This document shows, piece by piece, positions 1 through 11,160 of a stretch of 64,000 nt of DNA. The notes beneath the pieces are model-generated. The model was not told the origin of the DNA. It saw nothing but the letters and a program-made list of their open reading frames with translations, and ran no database searches. The first letter of the stretch is position 1. Every line of letters starts with the position of its first letter. This DNA comes from Lunularia cruciata (Eukaryota > Streptophyta > Marchantiopsida > Lunulariales > Lunulariaceae): contig OX419756.1 of the NCBI GenBank assembly GCA_948567375.1, forward strand, positions 71,376,333-71,440,332. The letters are read 5' to 3'. A program made the position numbers and the translations under genes.

Positions 1-593
1 GTACTGAGATAGTACGAAGTTGGATTTAAATAGGTGATAGATTTTCAAAAGGGGAAAGAGAAAATAAAAATAAAATCACAAGAGCTTAGTTTTATTGAGA
101 AAAATTATAACATTTCCATTTTCAACCCATGAGAGAGAAAAATGCACCTAATAGGATTTGCTTATTTTCAAACCTTTAAAATAAGTAAAAAATAAACATT
201 TACACTAAAAACAGTTATTTTACCCCAGTAAATATAATTTTTAACATAAACACCACTAGTAATCCTTGTAGTCGAGTGGACATCCTTAACATGGGCATGG
301 ATCCCTCTCAAAAGATTACGATTACGGGGGAAGAAGCCGGGGCATTTGAAACCTCAAGCATTGGAAGAAGACTAAAACTGAGGACACGAGGAGTTCCCTT
401 GAGTACCTTAACAACAGCATGTCGAACTTGGATTTCACGAGAACTACAATCTACTGCAACTCATCCGGAGACAACATGTTTGAGTTTGAATGTAGTGTAG
501 ATGCATTTTCATGCTTTACTCAGCTTTTATATGAGTGGTGGAGGAGTTGGGGAGAGTGTGGAGACTGGAGAGGCAAGGGAGAGATGTGAGAGG

Positions 594-637
<44 letters not shown>

Positions 638-1430
638 CTGAGTGCTCTCTAGTATATAGCACTTGAGTGAATAGTAGATTTTGCTCTTTTTTTAATTTTT
701 GTTCCATTGGTATTTAGATTGAAGACTATTGAGAATTGAGTAGAAAGTTATGAGGATTTTTAGGGGTTTTAGGGTTTAGAGGGATCATTACACATTGAGA
801 GTAATGGGTCGGGAATGTTCATTTCTAATCTCTTGGTTTTCATGATTAAGTTCTATGGGGACTTAGTTTAAAATTTCTGGAGATGGAAATTGAAAGTTAT
901 GAGAGTTTATAGTTTTTAGGGTTTGGAGAGATTGTATTTTCTTATGTGAGTTGGTATGTGAGAGGCTGTGGTTTTGTAGGTATGGGGAGATATGGAGTGG
1001 AACATCATGTGTTACTATCATTATTCTTGTGCTAGCCATGGCTATACTTCCCCATGTGCGGCCTCCTAGAGCAGCTTGGGATACACCATGCTTGGTGTGT
1101 CATCTACACTTTACCTCACAAGGGGTAAAAACCCATGTGTGAAGGATGCACAAGGACTATGATTGGACCACTTGGGATGCCCATGTGAGGTAAGCGACCA
1201 CATTGACAACAATGACACTCAAGATTATGCACGCTTCTTCTATTCTTTTGTTGACAATTCCACGGATACAAATCAGTAGTGGGAGTTGTTAACTTCTTAG
1301 GTGGGTTGCATTTTGGGATTATTTGAGACTAGTTTTCCATGTCCACACCTATCCATGGGCTACCCCGCACACTCCATGATGAGGCTAGACAAGATTTTTA
1401 CCTACCACTTGATCATTTGGGACGTGATCC
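1..1430. other. No recognised gene; AT-rich DNA with a TA microsatellite
   Basis: I see no protein family in this stretch. A 74-codon open frame at 276-500 and a 63-codon frame at 951-1142 match nothing I recognise and have no supporting context. The stretch holds a TA microsatellite and a few degenerate TTTAGGG-like words near 750-785. It ends at the 3' end of a decayed minus-strand LINE. Confidence 0.5.
597..634. repeat. (TA)n microsatellite
   Basis: An uninterrupted run of about 19 TA dinucleotides, seen directly. It is a likely length polymorphism. Confidence 0.95.
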
Positions 1431-3900
1431 CTTGGACAAGTTAGCATAGTTCCTATTCCAAAGAAGCATCACCTAATGTGATTTCTCTCCTATGGATTGC
1501 ACTAGACATTGCACTCCGTAAAGTAATGAACACACTTTGTCTAAAATATGCTACAACACATGAGATTGAGAGTGGTACCCGTTGGCGCCTAACATGATAA
1601 CCTCTCGTGCATTCCTTGACAAATGTGTCGAATGCCACTTCCATCGCTCCATATAACTCCAAGGCTAGAGGAACAAAGAGGTGACCTTGTTGCATGCCCC
1701 TATACTTGGAGACCTTACGACTTGCTACTACACTTGCCGCCCATCCAAGAGGATGGGTAATCACTCCCTCTAAAACTATATCTCGCATAGGGTCCGTAAC
1801 CACAACACCGCTACTATCACTTGATCATCTTGGACCAAGTATAAGTCTGCCTTGACACATGTCATTTGCAAAGCATACAAATGCTCCCTCCAAGCCAAGT
1901 ATCTACTCTCTTGTGCCATAGCAAACATTATGTCCCTAATAGCATCATATGGACCAATTTTGCATCTAGTGTAGAACCACACTCGGAAGTGAGTAATGAA
2001 GATGCAGATGAGTGGATCAAACCTAGGTGAAACCTCATCGTTGTAGAGAAAGTAATTGGTGTGAGTCAAAATGGCCTAATGCATAGTCGAGCTAGGATCC
2101 AAGAGCTTGCACCATTGTTAGAGCAAGAGCAAAGACATGCTCTAGTAGCCTAAGCAATGGATGAGTCAACTAAGAGAGAATGTAGCAAATGATCATATTT
2201 TCGCTCCATCAAGGAAGACTTTAAATCTCAAGTCCAATCTGACAATAGTGAAGCAAAAGATGGAAAGTCCTTGCATGCATGTGGGGATAGACTATCTCTT
2301 TTTTGCCGCAACAACATTTAAGAGAAAAGGATCTCTCCTCCACCTCTACCACATAAGTCTCCAAAACTGGTCTATCAACAACCACAAAATAAGAGGGAAG
2401 TACGGGTGCCAAGAGAGCTCAACTACCCAAAAATGCTATAGGTGTTATCTCCTCTATAGATAACCAACCAATCCCTCCACATGAGATCAACAGAGCCATC
2501 TATCTACATGCCAAATCTCGTATCACACACTCAAATGTCCCTGGTCCAATAATATCACCAAAGACTTCCATAATCCTCCTATCAAATGCTCTCAAATGTG
2601 ATAAGAAGGACAAGGAGGGAGGAACTTTACAGTTGAGGTAAGTTGGTTGACGAGCAATGCTAGAGGAGAGTATACCAAATGCCACTTGCGGATATCCTAG
2701 TAAGGAAAGATCATCTACATGGAGAACATCCTCTACAAGAGCAATGTCTAAGAAGCATGTGAAAAAATCCTCATATCCTATTGGCACTCCAAGAACACAT
2801 AGTCCATCTATGGATGTGATACAATCCTCTAAAAGCTCAAGGTGGGGAAGGATACCTAAAGGGAGACCATGTCCTGCACTTTGCACCTTGACTCTCAAGC
2901 CTACTAGATGTAGCTCGGTAGTCAAGTGGTCAAAGGCCTGCCTAATCTGATCTATAGGGTCCATGATGTGTGTATCATTTGCCAAGGAAGGAAATACATA
3001 ACCTAGCATGGCTAAATTAGTAGATAGGAGAGCTCTAAAGTGAGTCACGGAAAATAAGGATTCCCCTAACTTGTACCAACAATTGACTCCAAGATGGTGA
3101 CTTCTTATTATGAACAACCGTGCTAGTTGTAAAGGGAAGTAGAAGAGCCATAAAAAGACCACACAAAAGGAATAAGAGTCACCAAGGATCCACCAACCTC
3201 CCTAAGCTCTCTAAAGATATATATTCATAAGACGCTATTAAAAGCATTCTCAAAATCCACTTATAGGATGACTCACTCTGGATGGATTTCTAGGAGTGCC
3301 CTAATGCCTAGAGATATAGCCTCACATCTTCCAAGTGTAGCTACTCCAAACTAATGTGGACTGATGTGCTATCAAAAGTGAGAAAAATTCTGAAGGACAA
3401 TGGTATGATTGACCAATGCAAAAAGATCTCTCCAATAGCAATCAGTTTAATGCCCCCCTATCCTTCTCCATCACAAGAAGTCGACTATCACCTAACACCC
3501 AACTAATAGACATAAGAATGTCTCCTCTCGCTCATACTACAGCCAATTGAAACAACTTGGTAAAACCACTAGAAGGATCATCTGCCTAAATGCAATCTCT
3601 AAGGTGCTCATATACCATCCTTAACAAGACTCCTAAGGAAAGGCAAGGTGTAGTGCACAATGCTTGTGTAAAAAGTGACCTATCAAGATGTAAAGGCTAC
3701 TCAGACTGATAATCTAAGACCTCTAGTGGTAATCCCTCTACTGCCATAAGACATAGTGAGTGTAGGGAAGAGATAGTCTCATCAATAGGACTAGCCAAGA
3801 CAAAGGATGTAATGCTCGTGTTGCTCTACTAAACTTTCCCGCGTAAACAAATGTCCTACATCGTCATAATCAAGTAGAATTTGTGGTATCATGTGGCAAA
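1430..3900 (-). pseudogene. Decayed LINE with RT and C-terminal nuclease region
   Basis: On the minus strand, broken frames from about 3,700 to 2,500 read as a non-LTR reverse transcriptase. They include a DFENAFNS-like palm motif near 3,250 and a long thumb segment at 2,500-3,162. From 2,069 to 1,453 follows a C-terminal domain closely matching the better preserved copy at 6,636-7,352, with the same GYLAWRE-, DLYLV- and DVVV-type blocks. Several stops and frameshifts make it inactive. A codon-level start cannot be placed, and the 5' part beyond about 3,900 is not recognisable. The family is RT followed by a zinc knuckle and a restriction-like endonuclease. The identification rests on order and motif similarity. 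Confidence 0.7.
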
Positions 3901-4020
3901 ACCTGTCTCCTAAAACATGTAGCCCTAACAAACTACTCTTGAAGGGCCTCCCAATCCACCACTTGAAATTGAAAAAATCTAGCAGCCACTTCTCTATGGC
4001 CCACACGTCCCCCTCTGCCA

Positions 4021-4138
4021 TAACAAAGACACCATCGAGGGAGTATGTTCATGTATGACTTATGTGTAAGTTGTGCTTCTATAGAGTAAGAGGTTGACAA
4101 TGATGTATGTTGTGTATTGATGTATATACTCATAACAT
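4021..4138 (+). mobile_element. LTR fragment related to the PHD-finger gypsy element
   Basis: The sequence from about 4,045 to 4,130 is the reverse complement of the repeated block at 57,640-57,803 and 58,258-58,365: the ATGTATGACTTATGTG word, the CTATAG word, then GACAATGATGTATGTTGTG. It is therefore an isolated fragment of the same LTR in the opposite orientation. No internal sequence is attached. Confidence 0.6.
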
Positions 4139-4244
4139 GATGAACCACTCTTCTTCTCTCTTGGTCATTGATGCAACAATATGAGTCATTTGGGCTGAGC
4201 ATCCAAAGTCAATGAACCACTCTTCTTCATTCTTGGTCATTGAT
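4139..4244. repeat. Tandem duplication of about 70 bp, second copy split by a solo LTR
   Basis: The block GAACCACTCTTCTT...TTGGTCATTGATGCAACAATATGA occurs from about 4,142. It starts again at about 4,213 and runs up to TTGAT at 4,244. The second unit resumes after the solo LTR, at 4,998, with TTGATGCAACAATATGA. The LTR therefore landed inside the second unit, and the first unit shows the uninterrupted target. Confidence 0.8.
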
Positions 4245-4997
4245 TGTAATATCAATAGCTAGACATATCACCTAGAGTTGAAAATTGGCTTGGTAAAATC
4301 TAGAAGGATGTTATGTATGATGGCGGTAGGTTGATCAGATAGAGGTGTTACCAAAAGAGTACTTCTACTGATAGGGCAAGAGCCAAAAATAGCTTAAATT
4401 TGTAATACCAAAAGCTAGACATATTATCTAGAGGTGGAAATTGGCTTGGTAACATCTGGAAGGATGTTATGTATGATGGGCTAGGTAGTTCAGATAGAGG
4501 TGTCACCAAAAGAGGACTTCTACTAATAGGAGCAAGAGCCAAAAATAGCATGGGAGACTTTAGAGCCAATTTCAAAGGCCTAAATGGATGAATTAGGCCT
4601 TGAAAATGTACAGATTCAACCCCAATGGAAGGAAGGCTGGCCTTCCCCTCCCCTCAAGTTTGTCTCATCAAGAGCTCTCCAACTGTACCTCACCCATGCG
4701 ATTTGGAGATTCCCACAAGAAGATTCCCACAAGATCTCCTCTAGCCAAAGATGGTTGACCAACCAGATAGGATCAGAACCAACATGTCATTCATGCATGC
4801 AACCAATCTAAGGGCAGAGCTCACTTACAGGTCATCAATCCATGTATATGATCCAAGTGTGTAGTTTCCTTTGGAGGAGTTCCCTTTGCTATATGATACA
4901 ATCTAGGTGCTCTTTTGGATTATCGGAGGTTGAGTGTGAAATTGTATGTTTCTTCTTTTGTGTTTCTCTTTAGGTCTCCTATCCTTGGAAGATTACA
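4245..4997 (+). mobile_element. Solo LTR of a family B Ty3/gypsy element
   Basis: A 753-bp block starts TGTAATATCA and ends GATTACA, flanked on both sides by the perfect 5-bp duplication TTGAT (4,240-4,244 and 4,998-5,002). It is collinear with the 5' LTR at 60,328-61,052 of the family B element at the right edge, which is followed by a primer binding site. No internal sequence remains, so it is best read as the product of LTR-LTR recombination. Its first part contains a tandemly repeated block, annotated separately. Orientation follows the right-hand copy. Confidence 0.85.
4255..4555 (+). repeat. Tandem repeat in the U3 part of the family B LTR (2 copies, about 150 bp)
   Basis: Two imperfect units begin GCTAGACATAT at about 4,258 and 4,413. 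Each contains TTGGCTTGGTAA, AAGGATGTTATGTATGATGG, AGATAGAGGTGT, ACTTCTACT and AGAGCCAAAAATAGC. The same two-unit arrangement is present at about 60,345-60,640 in the other family B LTR, so it is part of the LTR and not a local accident. Enhancer-like duplications in U3 are common, but a regulatory role here is inference. Confidence 0.8.
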
Positions 4998-5199
4998 TTG
5001 ATGCAACAATATGATTAAGCATGAGTAGATGATTTTTGGAGTAAGAATCCTTCTCCATATAATTTTGTTATGAAAATTTTCCAATTTGTATATCAATTTG
5101 CTTCTTAAAACAAGTCTTCTCATAATGAGATTTTGATTTACAATAATTTCAGAACCTGTTCACCTTGGGTTTGCTTGTGTTATGTCATATCTTGGTGAG

Positions 5200-5956
5200 T
5201 ATTAACCTTGGTCAACATACCTCCACAAAGTGAACTACCACATCTTCTACCTCTTGTTCAACCTCTCCCAACAAACAGAACCTGATCTTCAATGGAAAGA
5301 TCATTGGCACCACCTTACAGCCTCATCTCTCCATAGACTAACAGAAGGACTAGCTCGTCAAATAGAGGATGAGTATCTCTAACAGTTATAGATGTCTCAA
5401 AAGATTTATAATCCTTTGGTACACCTTGAATAGTATGAAGAATCAAATCATCATCCATTCTCAACTGTAACTCTGATATTGTTCAACCAAATCAAGGATG
5501 TGATAAATATTATTGGTTGTACTTAAGTTGTCTGTCTTAACTTAATTAATTGATGCTTCAGTTGAAGCTTTCTTGCCTTGTCTAACAAACATTTGCCAAA
5601 GCATCCCAAACCTCCTTTGGAGGAGTATCAATGCCTTGGATGTAACCAAACGGTGACCGTGAAATACACAAAAGAAAGATACTGCATTGCTTGATTAGCA
5701 CATTTCTCCCAAGCCCTCATATTAGGATCTGAAGGAGTCCGAACTGGACAAATTTCAACTTATTTGACAAGATCAAACAACTCTAGATAGACCTTTCAAG
5801 AAAGCAAACATTTTTTATTTCCATACTGAATGATATCACCATAAGTATAAAATTTAGTACATAGTATAAATATAAAAAGAATAGATCACAGTCGAGACCT
5901 TTCACCAAATTGAACTCAAAAGCTCTCACCGTTTCTTATGCTTTGATGCAAAATCA
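5200..5956 (-). pseudogene. Ty1/copia gag remnant, minus-oriented copy
   Basis: Minus-strand broken frames resemble the gag (UBN2-like) region of copia elements. Adjoining 5' leader sequence (5,780-5,956) is the inverted counterpart of 6,463-6,600 plus 7,438-7,520. A degenerate primer-binding-like sequence lies just left of the LTR edge at 5,957. Multiple stops interrupt the reading. This copy keeps the uninterrupted version of the site where the LINE inserted in the plus copy: 5,815-5,830, reading CTTTCTTGAAAGG on the minus strand. Confidence 0.65.
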
Positions 5957-6185
5957 TGAAACGAAAAATGAGATGAAAGATAACAAAAATGCACCAAACA
6001 GTCTTCTGCGATTGCATATAAAAAAATAAAAAAGTAAAAGGTTAAGTCACTCTTCACATAGATTTGAAATGGTGACTAAAATTAAACATCCCCGCTTGCA
6101 CTAGCATCGAGGAATATTAGCTTGTATACTCTATCAACAACAGAGCTCATTATCTCCTCACGTTTTGCCGTGTTTCTCTATACTG
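5957..6185 (-). mobile_element. Copia LTR (minus copy), head to head with its twin
   Basis: The right part of an inverted pair. On the minus strand the sequence ends ...TCGTTTCA followed by a degenerate primer-binding site, mirroring ...TCGTATCA at 6,462. The shared word GAAGAGTGACTTAACC appears at 6,039-6,055 (minus) and about 6,325-6,341 (plus). The exact start near the centre of the palindrome is uncertain. Confidence 0.5.
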
Positions 6186-6462
6186 TTAAGCTTCTTCTTC
6201 GCCGTGTCTCGGGCACAGGAAACTCTCGGCTATAGAGTAGATTACATAATCTTGTCTGGCTCTATCTGCATTCAACTTTTCCGCCAGTTCCTCTAGCTCG
6301 GCTTGACGACGCTTCTACCCTGAAGAGTGACTTAACCTACTTGTGTATTTTTCTATTCCAATAAATAAATAAATTATATCTATCTATCTACGCAACAGAA
6401 CTTGCATCCCGCAGAACATTTTTTTATGAATTTTGTTATCTTTACTCTCATTTTTCGTATCA
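6186..6462 (+). mobile_element. Copia 5' LTR (plus copy)
   Basis: The LTR ends ...TCGTATCA at 6,462. The spacer TGATA and then TGGTATCAGAG follow at 6,468, a standard primer-binding site complementary to the 3' end of initiator tRNA-Met. The start, near the palindrome centre, is approximate. A short ATAAATAAATAAA and (TATC)n tract lies at 6,361-6,395. Confidence 0.6.
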
Positions 6463-6467
6463 TGATA

Positions 6468-6479
6468 TGGTATCAGAGT
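6468..6479 (+). other. Copia primer binding site (tRNA-iMet)
   Basis: TGGTATCAGAGT directly after the LTR end and a 5-nt spacer. It is complementary to the 3' end of initiator tRNA-Met except for the last base. Confidence 0.8.
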
Positions 6480-6608
6480 ATAAGAGATGGTGAGAGCTCA
6501 ATTTGAGTTCAATTTGGTGACAAGGTCTAGACTGTGATCTATTATTTTTAAATTTATACTTATGGTGACATCATTCAGCGTGGAAATACAAAATGTCTGC
6601 TTTCTTGA

Positions 6609-7437
6609 TAGGCACCGGCTACTTTCTCTACAGCAATGAAGTTTTGCCTAGGTTTGGTCCACCCATCTGCATCTTCACTACTCACTTGTGAGTGTGGTTC
6701 TACACTAGATGCAGCGGCGGTCCACATGACACGGTGTCCTTTTGGAGGACAGAGGATAGCTACCCATGATGCCATTAGAGACATAGTGTTTGCTATGGCA
6801 CGAGAGAGTGGATACTTGGCTTGGAGGGAGCGTTCGTATGCGTTGCAGACGACACGTGTCAGGGCAGACTTATACTTGGTCCGAGATGATCAGGTGACAG
6901 TAGCGGATGTCGTGGTGACGGACCCTACGCGAGATACAGTTTTGGAGGGAGTGATTACCCATCCCCCTGGATGGGCGGCGAGTGCAACAGCAGGTCGCAA
7001 GGTCTCCAAGTATAGGGGCATGCAGCAAGGTCACATCTTTGTTCCTCTAGCCTTGGAGTTATATGGAGCGATGGACACGACATTTGACACATTTGTCAGG
7101 GAGTGCGCGAGAGCTTATCATGTTAGGCGTCAGGGGGTACCACTCTCACTCTCATACTTTGTAGCTTACTTTAGACAGCGTGTATCCATTGCTCTACGGA
7201 GGGCAGTGGCTGGTGCAATCCATAGGAGAGCAATCACATTAGGTGATGTTTCTTCGGATGCTCCAGTTGTGTGTAGACCGTACGACTTGCATAGCTTGGA
7301 TATCTTAGGTGCGGTAGGGCAGATTTCTCATACAGACTCTATTGGGGCTTAGCCCCATGTTACCTTTTTTGTCTCTCCCTTGTATGGCTTGATGTGGTCT
7401 TCCCATCCTTCATTTTTCCTACGCGGTCTCCTTTTTC
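6609..7437 (+). mobile_element. 5'-truncated LINE insertion with 8-bp target duplication
   Basis: The segment interrupts the copia leader and is flanked by TTTCTTGA on both sides (6,601-6,608 and 7,438-7,445). It holds only the 3' part of the LINE: the coding end (6,636-7,352) and a tail of about 85 bp ending ...CTACGCGGTCTCCTTTTTC. There is no poly(A). The same tail recurs at 25,285-25,404 (+), 24,548-24,608 (-) and 35,031-35,140 (-). It is one of the few insertions here where the empty site is also visible. Confidence 0.85.
6636..7352 (+). CDS. LINE C-terminal fragment: zinc knuckle plus restriction-like endonuclease
   Basis: An open frame of 238 codons inside a truncated LINE. Residues 18-45 hold a CxC...H...C knuckle (CECG...HMTRC) and a following H. 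Then comes HDAIRD and, around residues 75-95, R-A-D-L...V-A-D-V-V-V, which fits the R(P)D...D pattern of the PD-(D/E)XK endonuclease placed after RT in R2-like LINEs. The remaining basic C-terminal region is conserved in the decayed copy at 1,453-2,069. The first Met is not a true start, because the frame enters from truncated sequence upstream. The element is dead on arrival: no RT and no promoter. Assignment to the restriction-like endonuclease class is by motif only. Confidence 0.65.
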   Translation: MKFCLGLVHPSASSLLTCECGSTLDAAAVHMTRCPFGGQRIATHDAIRDIVFAMARESGYLAWRERSYALQTTRVRADLYLVRDDQVTVADVVVTDPTRDTVLEGVITHPPGWAASATAGRKVSKYRGMQQGHIFVPLALELYGAMDTTFDTFVRECARAYHVRRQGVPLSLSYFVAYFRQRVSIALRRAVAGAIHRRAITLGDVSSDAPVVCRPYDLHSLDILGAVGQISHTDSIGA

Positions 7438-7689
7438 TTTCTTGAAAGGTCTAGAATTGTTTAATCTTGTCAAATAAGTTGAAACTTGTCCGGTTTGGAC
7501 TCCTTCAGATCCTTCAGTAAGCACTGGATTCCAGTCTTGCACTACGGGCTCTGCATTTATGGAGTTCTTGCGAGAGGCGAAACTCTTGTTGGGGTCTGTT
7601 TGATCGACCTCGTTACATTCCCACACCACACCGTAGTAGAGCGCATAAACAGCTCTAATGACCTTAGAACTATCTAGTCGAAATCATTC

Positions 7690-10600
7690 AGCGATCTGAC
7701 ATTTGGGCGGGGATCCACGCCTGACACTTGTATGTGCACCATGCAGCTTTGCCATAACGTTGGGATTACGTATTTTGGTAAGTGGAATCAGAAATATCTT
7801 GTTAGATTTCTACAACCATTACTCCTAGTCCCGTTCGAAGCTCCAGAGAGTTTAAGGTATTATATCAATCGTTCCGTATTTTAAAAAATTGGTTATAAAT
7901 ATGATGTATACTGTTTTTTGCTCATGACTACAGCCTGGTTACCACGCAAAGCTTTCCTTCAATTCAATTCAAATTCTCACATTAATAATTTGTGATATAC
8001 ATATATGAAAAATGTTAGTCCAGAAAACCAAATAGATATATGAAAGTTCAATGCCGTTTCTAAATTCAACTTGAGAAAGAAATAGAATTAGAAAATTCTT
8101 GAAAATTTAGAATTAAAATTATCACAATATTTATAAAAGAATATGTCCCCACCAAAGGAGGGTGTCTCTCGACAGGTTCCCTATAATATAGTACTTCATT
8201 TATTTTACCCCAGTGTCAATTGTTTTTAGGATGGACGGGTCTTCCTGTCCTTCTTGTCGCCTTCCCCTTTGTCCTTCATTTATCCATTTTCAACGTACAA
8301 CTCTGTAGGTATCCATAGTTATATCACGAGTGATTCTTTATTTAACATATTATCTAATACCTTTTAGTTTGAGTACATTTCCGGGATATCTGCACAAGTT
8401 CCCCGTCCATTAACAACTTTCAGAGCATTTCTCGGAGAGTGGTCTTTATTTCATACGAGGAGAAAGTGTTTAGTAATAGTTGGTGTGGTGGTACATTTTG
8501 AGCGTTATTTGTTTGGAAATCTTCACTTTCACCATTATAGCTCATATAAGAGGTTGTGTCTAGTAATCGTGGAGGGAATACATGTTCAATATTTTTCCTT
8601 TTTTATTGATCATGAAGAATTGGAATTAGTCCGATGAGCTTTCAAGGAAACTTGCAATATACTCTCTAATTATATAAAAGTATGATCTAAGGGTTGTTCT
8701 TAAACCTACGATAATGAACCATGATATTGATCGATTGAATAACAATCTATATATCAATCCAAATCTCAAGAAAAGAAGGCATATTGGCATAGTAAAAATG
8801 AATAAGGACACAATACAAGTTTGGTATATATTGTGTTTATGTTTATGTCCATAAGACTAAGCTAGTATTTCTTTCAATGAAGATAGATGGTGTTGTTGAG
8901 ACCTTGCATATATTGGGATAGGTGTATTAGTATTATGATCAATACATTAGGCGCTTTATTGTTTTATTCTATGGATTTTAATGGATTGAAGTATCTATTA
9001 TTTTTTTGATAGTTACCCATAAAATAAATTGGGTTTGTTTATGACCATTGCCATTACAATTTTAATGATCTGAAAACATTTTCCCAAAAATTGTGGGCAA
9101 ATTTTTATTCATTAAAATTTATGGATTGCTCGTAATACCATAAAAAATTATGATCATGCTTTTCACTTCCCATAAAATTTTATATGGATATGGAAGATCT
9201 CCATGTAAAATATTGATAAATTCATGTACCCTACCATGCTACCCATAAAGCTTTTGTAGACTACTTAAAAAAATTTTTATGGCAATTTATGCGTATTCAT
9301 AAATTGATTATTGAAACTCCTAATTGTACAAAGGAGAGATTATGTCCAGTAGGACTAATGTGGTCACATTGAAATGCATATGGATTCTTTGTATAGGGGA
9401 AGATTGTAGAGTGTGGATAGTCTCAGTTCCCTCTCAAAGAGCACATCCAATGTAATATACTCATGAAAATTTGAGACATTTCAAAATAAATGAACATATA
9501 AATTATTTTATAATAATAATTATTGGTATGGTATACAATGGATCTGCAACAGCTAGTTCTTGAATATATGGTTTGTAACCAAGTTAAATTTTATGTTCAT
9601 ATACTATATTTAAATATACTTTTTATCATTAGATTAGGTTATTATTTGGATTGGATTTATTGAATATTTATCATTGATTATAGGACATTATCACAGTATT
9701 TTTGTTATGGTTGAACACTTCTACAAAATTGAGATGATTGTACTTCTAAACAAGTCCAACGAAGGGATACATCATTTTGTTGTAGATTGAGTTCTTATGC
9801 ATTTTGCAGCACTAAACTAGATCTTGAAAAATCAAGGTACATAGTTTTGGGTGGAATTCTAGGTTTGGTGTGACAAAGCATTGATTGATCAATATAGTAC
9901 CTCTTGAAATAAAAAGTTTTAGAGAGATGGTTTTGTAAACATTGAAGAGACAAATAAGCAAGTGTAACTTACAAAGAGGCTATTTGGGAAATTTGGATCT
10001 CTTATTACCTTGGGTTTTAGCTATAGGTTATCAATTTAGCATATAAGTACTCTCTCTCTATTTCTTATTTACATGGACAAGATTTAGGTTTACCTATAAC
10101 TATTTGTTGTGTGTTTTACTATGGTTTAGATTGAATAATCATGATGTATGGGGAAAAGTATGTTTCTCAATCATCTAAATCTTTTAGAAACCTATGCTAA
10201 TATTATTTGAGAATATAACAATTACTCTACATAAAGATACCTTGCATTATGAAACTATTTAGGAAGAGGTTATAGATCTTCATTGCATTGCATTTATGAT
10301 TATATGTATTTGCAAAACATTTCATCAAACATACTTGATGTGCCATAGGTTGTATCAATCTTGAGTATGTATAATATTTTATTTTGTAAATTTTCATATT
10401 ATAAGGATGTGATGGTATTGTTTAAAAGTCATACATAAACTCTATAAATGTTATTCTAATTCTATTGTCGTGATCTTAATTATTAATACTTTACAATATT
10501 TATACAACTAGGACATAAACTCTATAAAGTCTATTCTAGTTCTTCATTATGATAACACTTTTACAATTTTTATTTTCCATTAGTATGAATTCTTATATGA

Positions 10601-10930
10601 GTTATATTTCTATAGTGTATAATTTAACTATAATATTTATATTTATAAAAATATATATACAGACAACACTTAACTAATGGTAAAGTTAGAGCTCTATTGA
10701 GTTTTCAGCTAAACATACTTATTGTATTTGTCTAGGAGGTGATGATGGAACCGAGAGAAGGTTGTATTGAAAAGTAGTGGTTATGATCGTCTTAATCACG
10801 GGATGTTCAACATTTTCTTTAATTTTGATGAGAAAAAAATACATCTTAGATGTATCTTGTTCCCATGTTTAAGGTTAGCTTAGACTAGCATACTAAGTAC
10901 ACTATGAATTAATAAGTGAGAAATCCAAAC
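7690..10930. other. AT-rich stretch without a recognisable gene
   Basis: Only short open frames occur and none resembles a known family. The sequence is AT-rich, with a few words reminiscent of the LINE tail near 8,240-8,275. I saw no LTR ends or retroelement protein motifs. Confidence 0.5.
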
Positions 10931-10940
10931 TTTGGGAGGA

Positions 10941-11160
10941 AGTCTTAGCTTTGACAATAAGAAGGCAGAAATCACATTTCCCTTTCCGGAAAATGTTTTC
11001 ATTGGGAGAAAAAATCTCCCCAATCTTATCGTAATCTTCTCGATAAGAGTCTTAGCTTTGACAATAAGAGGAAGAAAATCTCATTTCATTTTGTGTATAA
11101 AGTTCTCTTTGGGAGGTAAAATATCTCAAACGTTATCTTATCTCCACTAAATCTTATCCA
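10941..11160 (+). repeat. Imperfect tandem duplication, period about 107 bp
   Basis: AGTCTTAGCTTTGACAATAA occurs at 10,941 and again at 11,048. Each copy is followed by similar sequence: AAATC(A/T)CATTTC, GGGAG(A/G), then ATC near the end. No coding content is evident. Confidence 0.65.

Larger units (their letters stand above)
6463..7640 (+). mobile_element. Copia leader and gag start (plus copy), split by a LINE insertion
   Basis: The leader (6,463-6,608) breaks at TTTCTTGA and resumes at 7,438-7,445 with the same TTTCTTGA, then AAAGGTC. This matches the continuous sequence of the minus copy at 5,740-5,830. Homology to the minus copy fades after about 7,520. The coding capacity is destroyed. 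Confidence 0.7.

Noticed and set aside
276-500. 74-codon plus-strand open frame
   Set aside because: No motif, no neighbouring exon or promoter signal, and its length is expected by chance in this DNA.
750-785. TTTAGGG-like words suggesting an interstitial telomere
   Set aside because: Only two or three degenerate units; such words are common near plant genes and do not form an array.
4139-5015. CRISPR-like reading of the short repeats
   Set aside because: The repeats are a two-unit tandem duplication split by an LTR, with no regular spacers; the window is eukaryotic.
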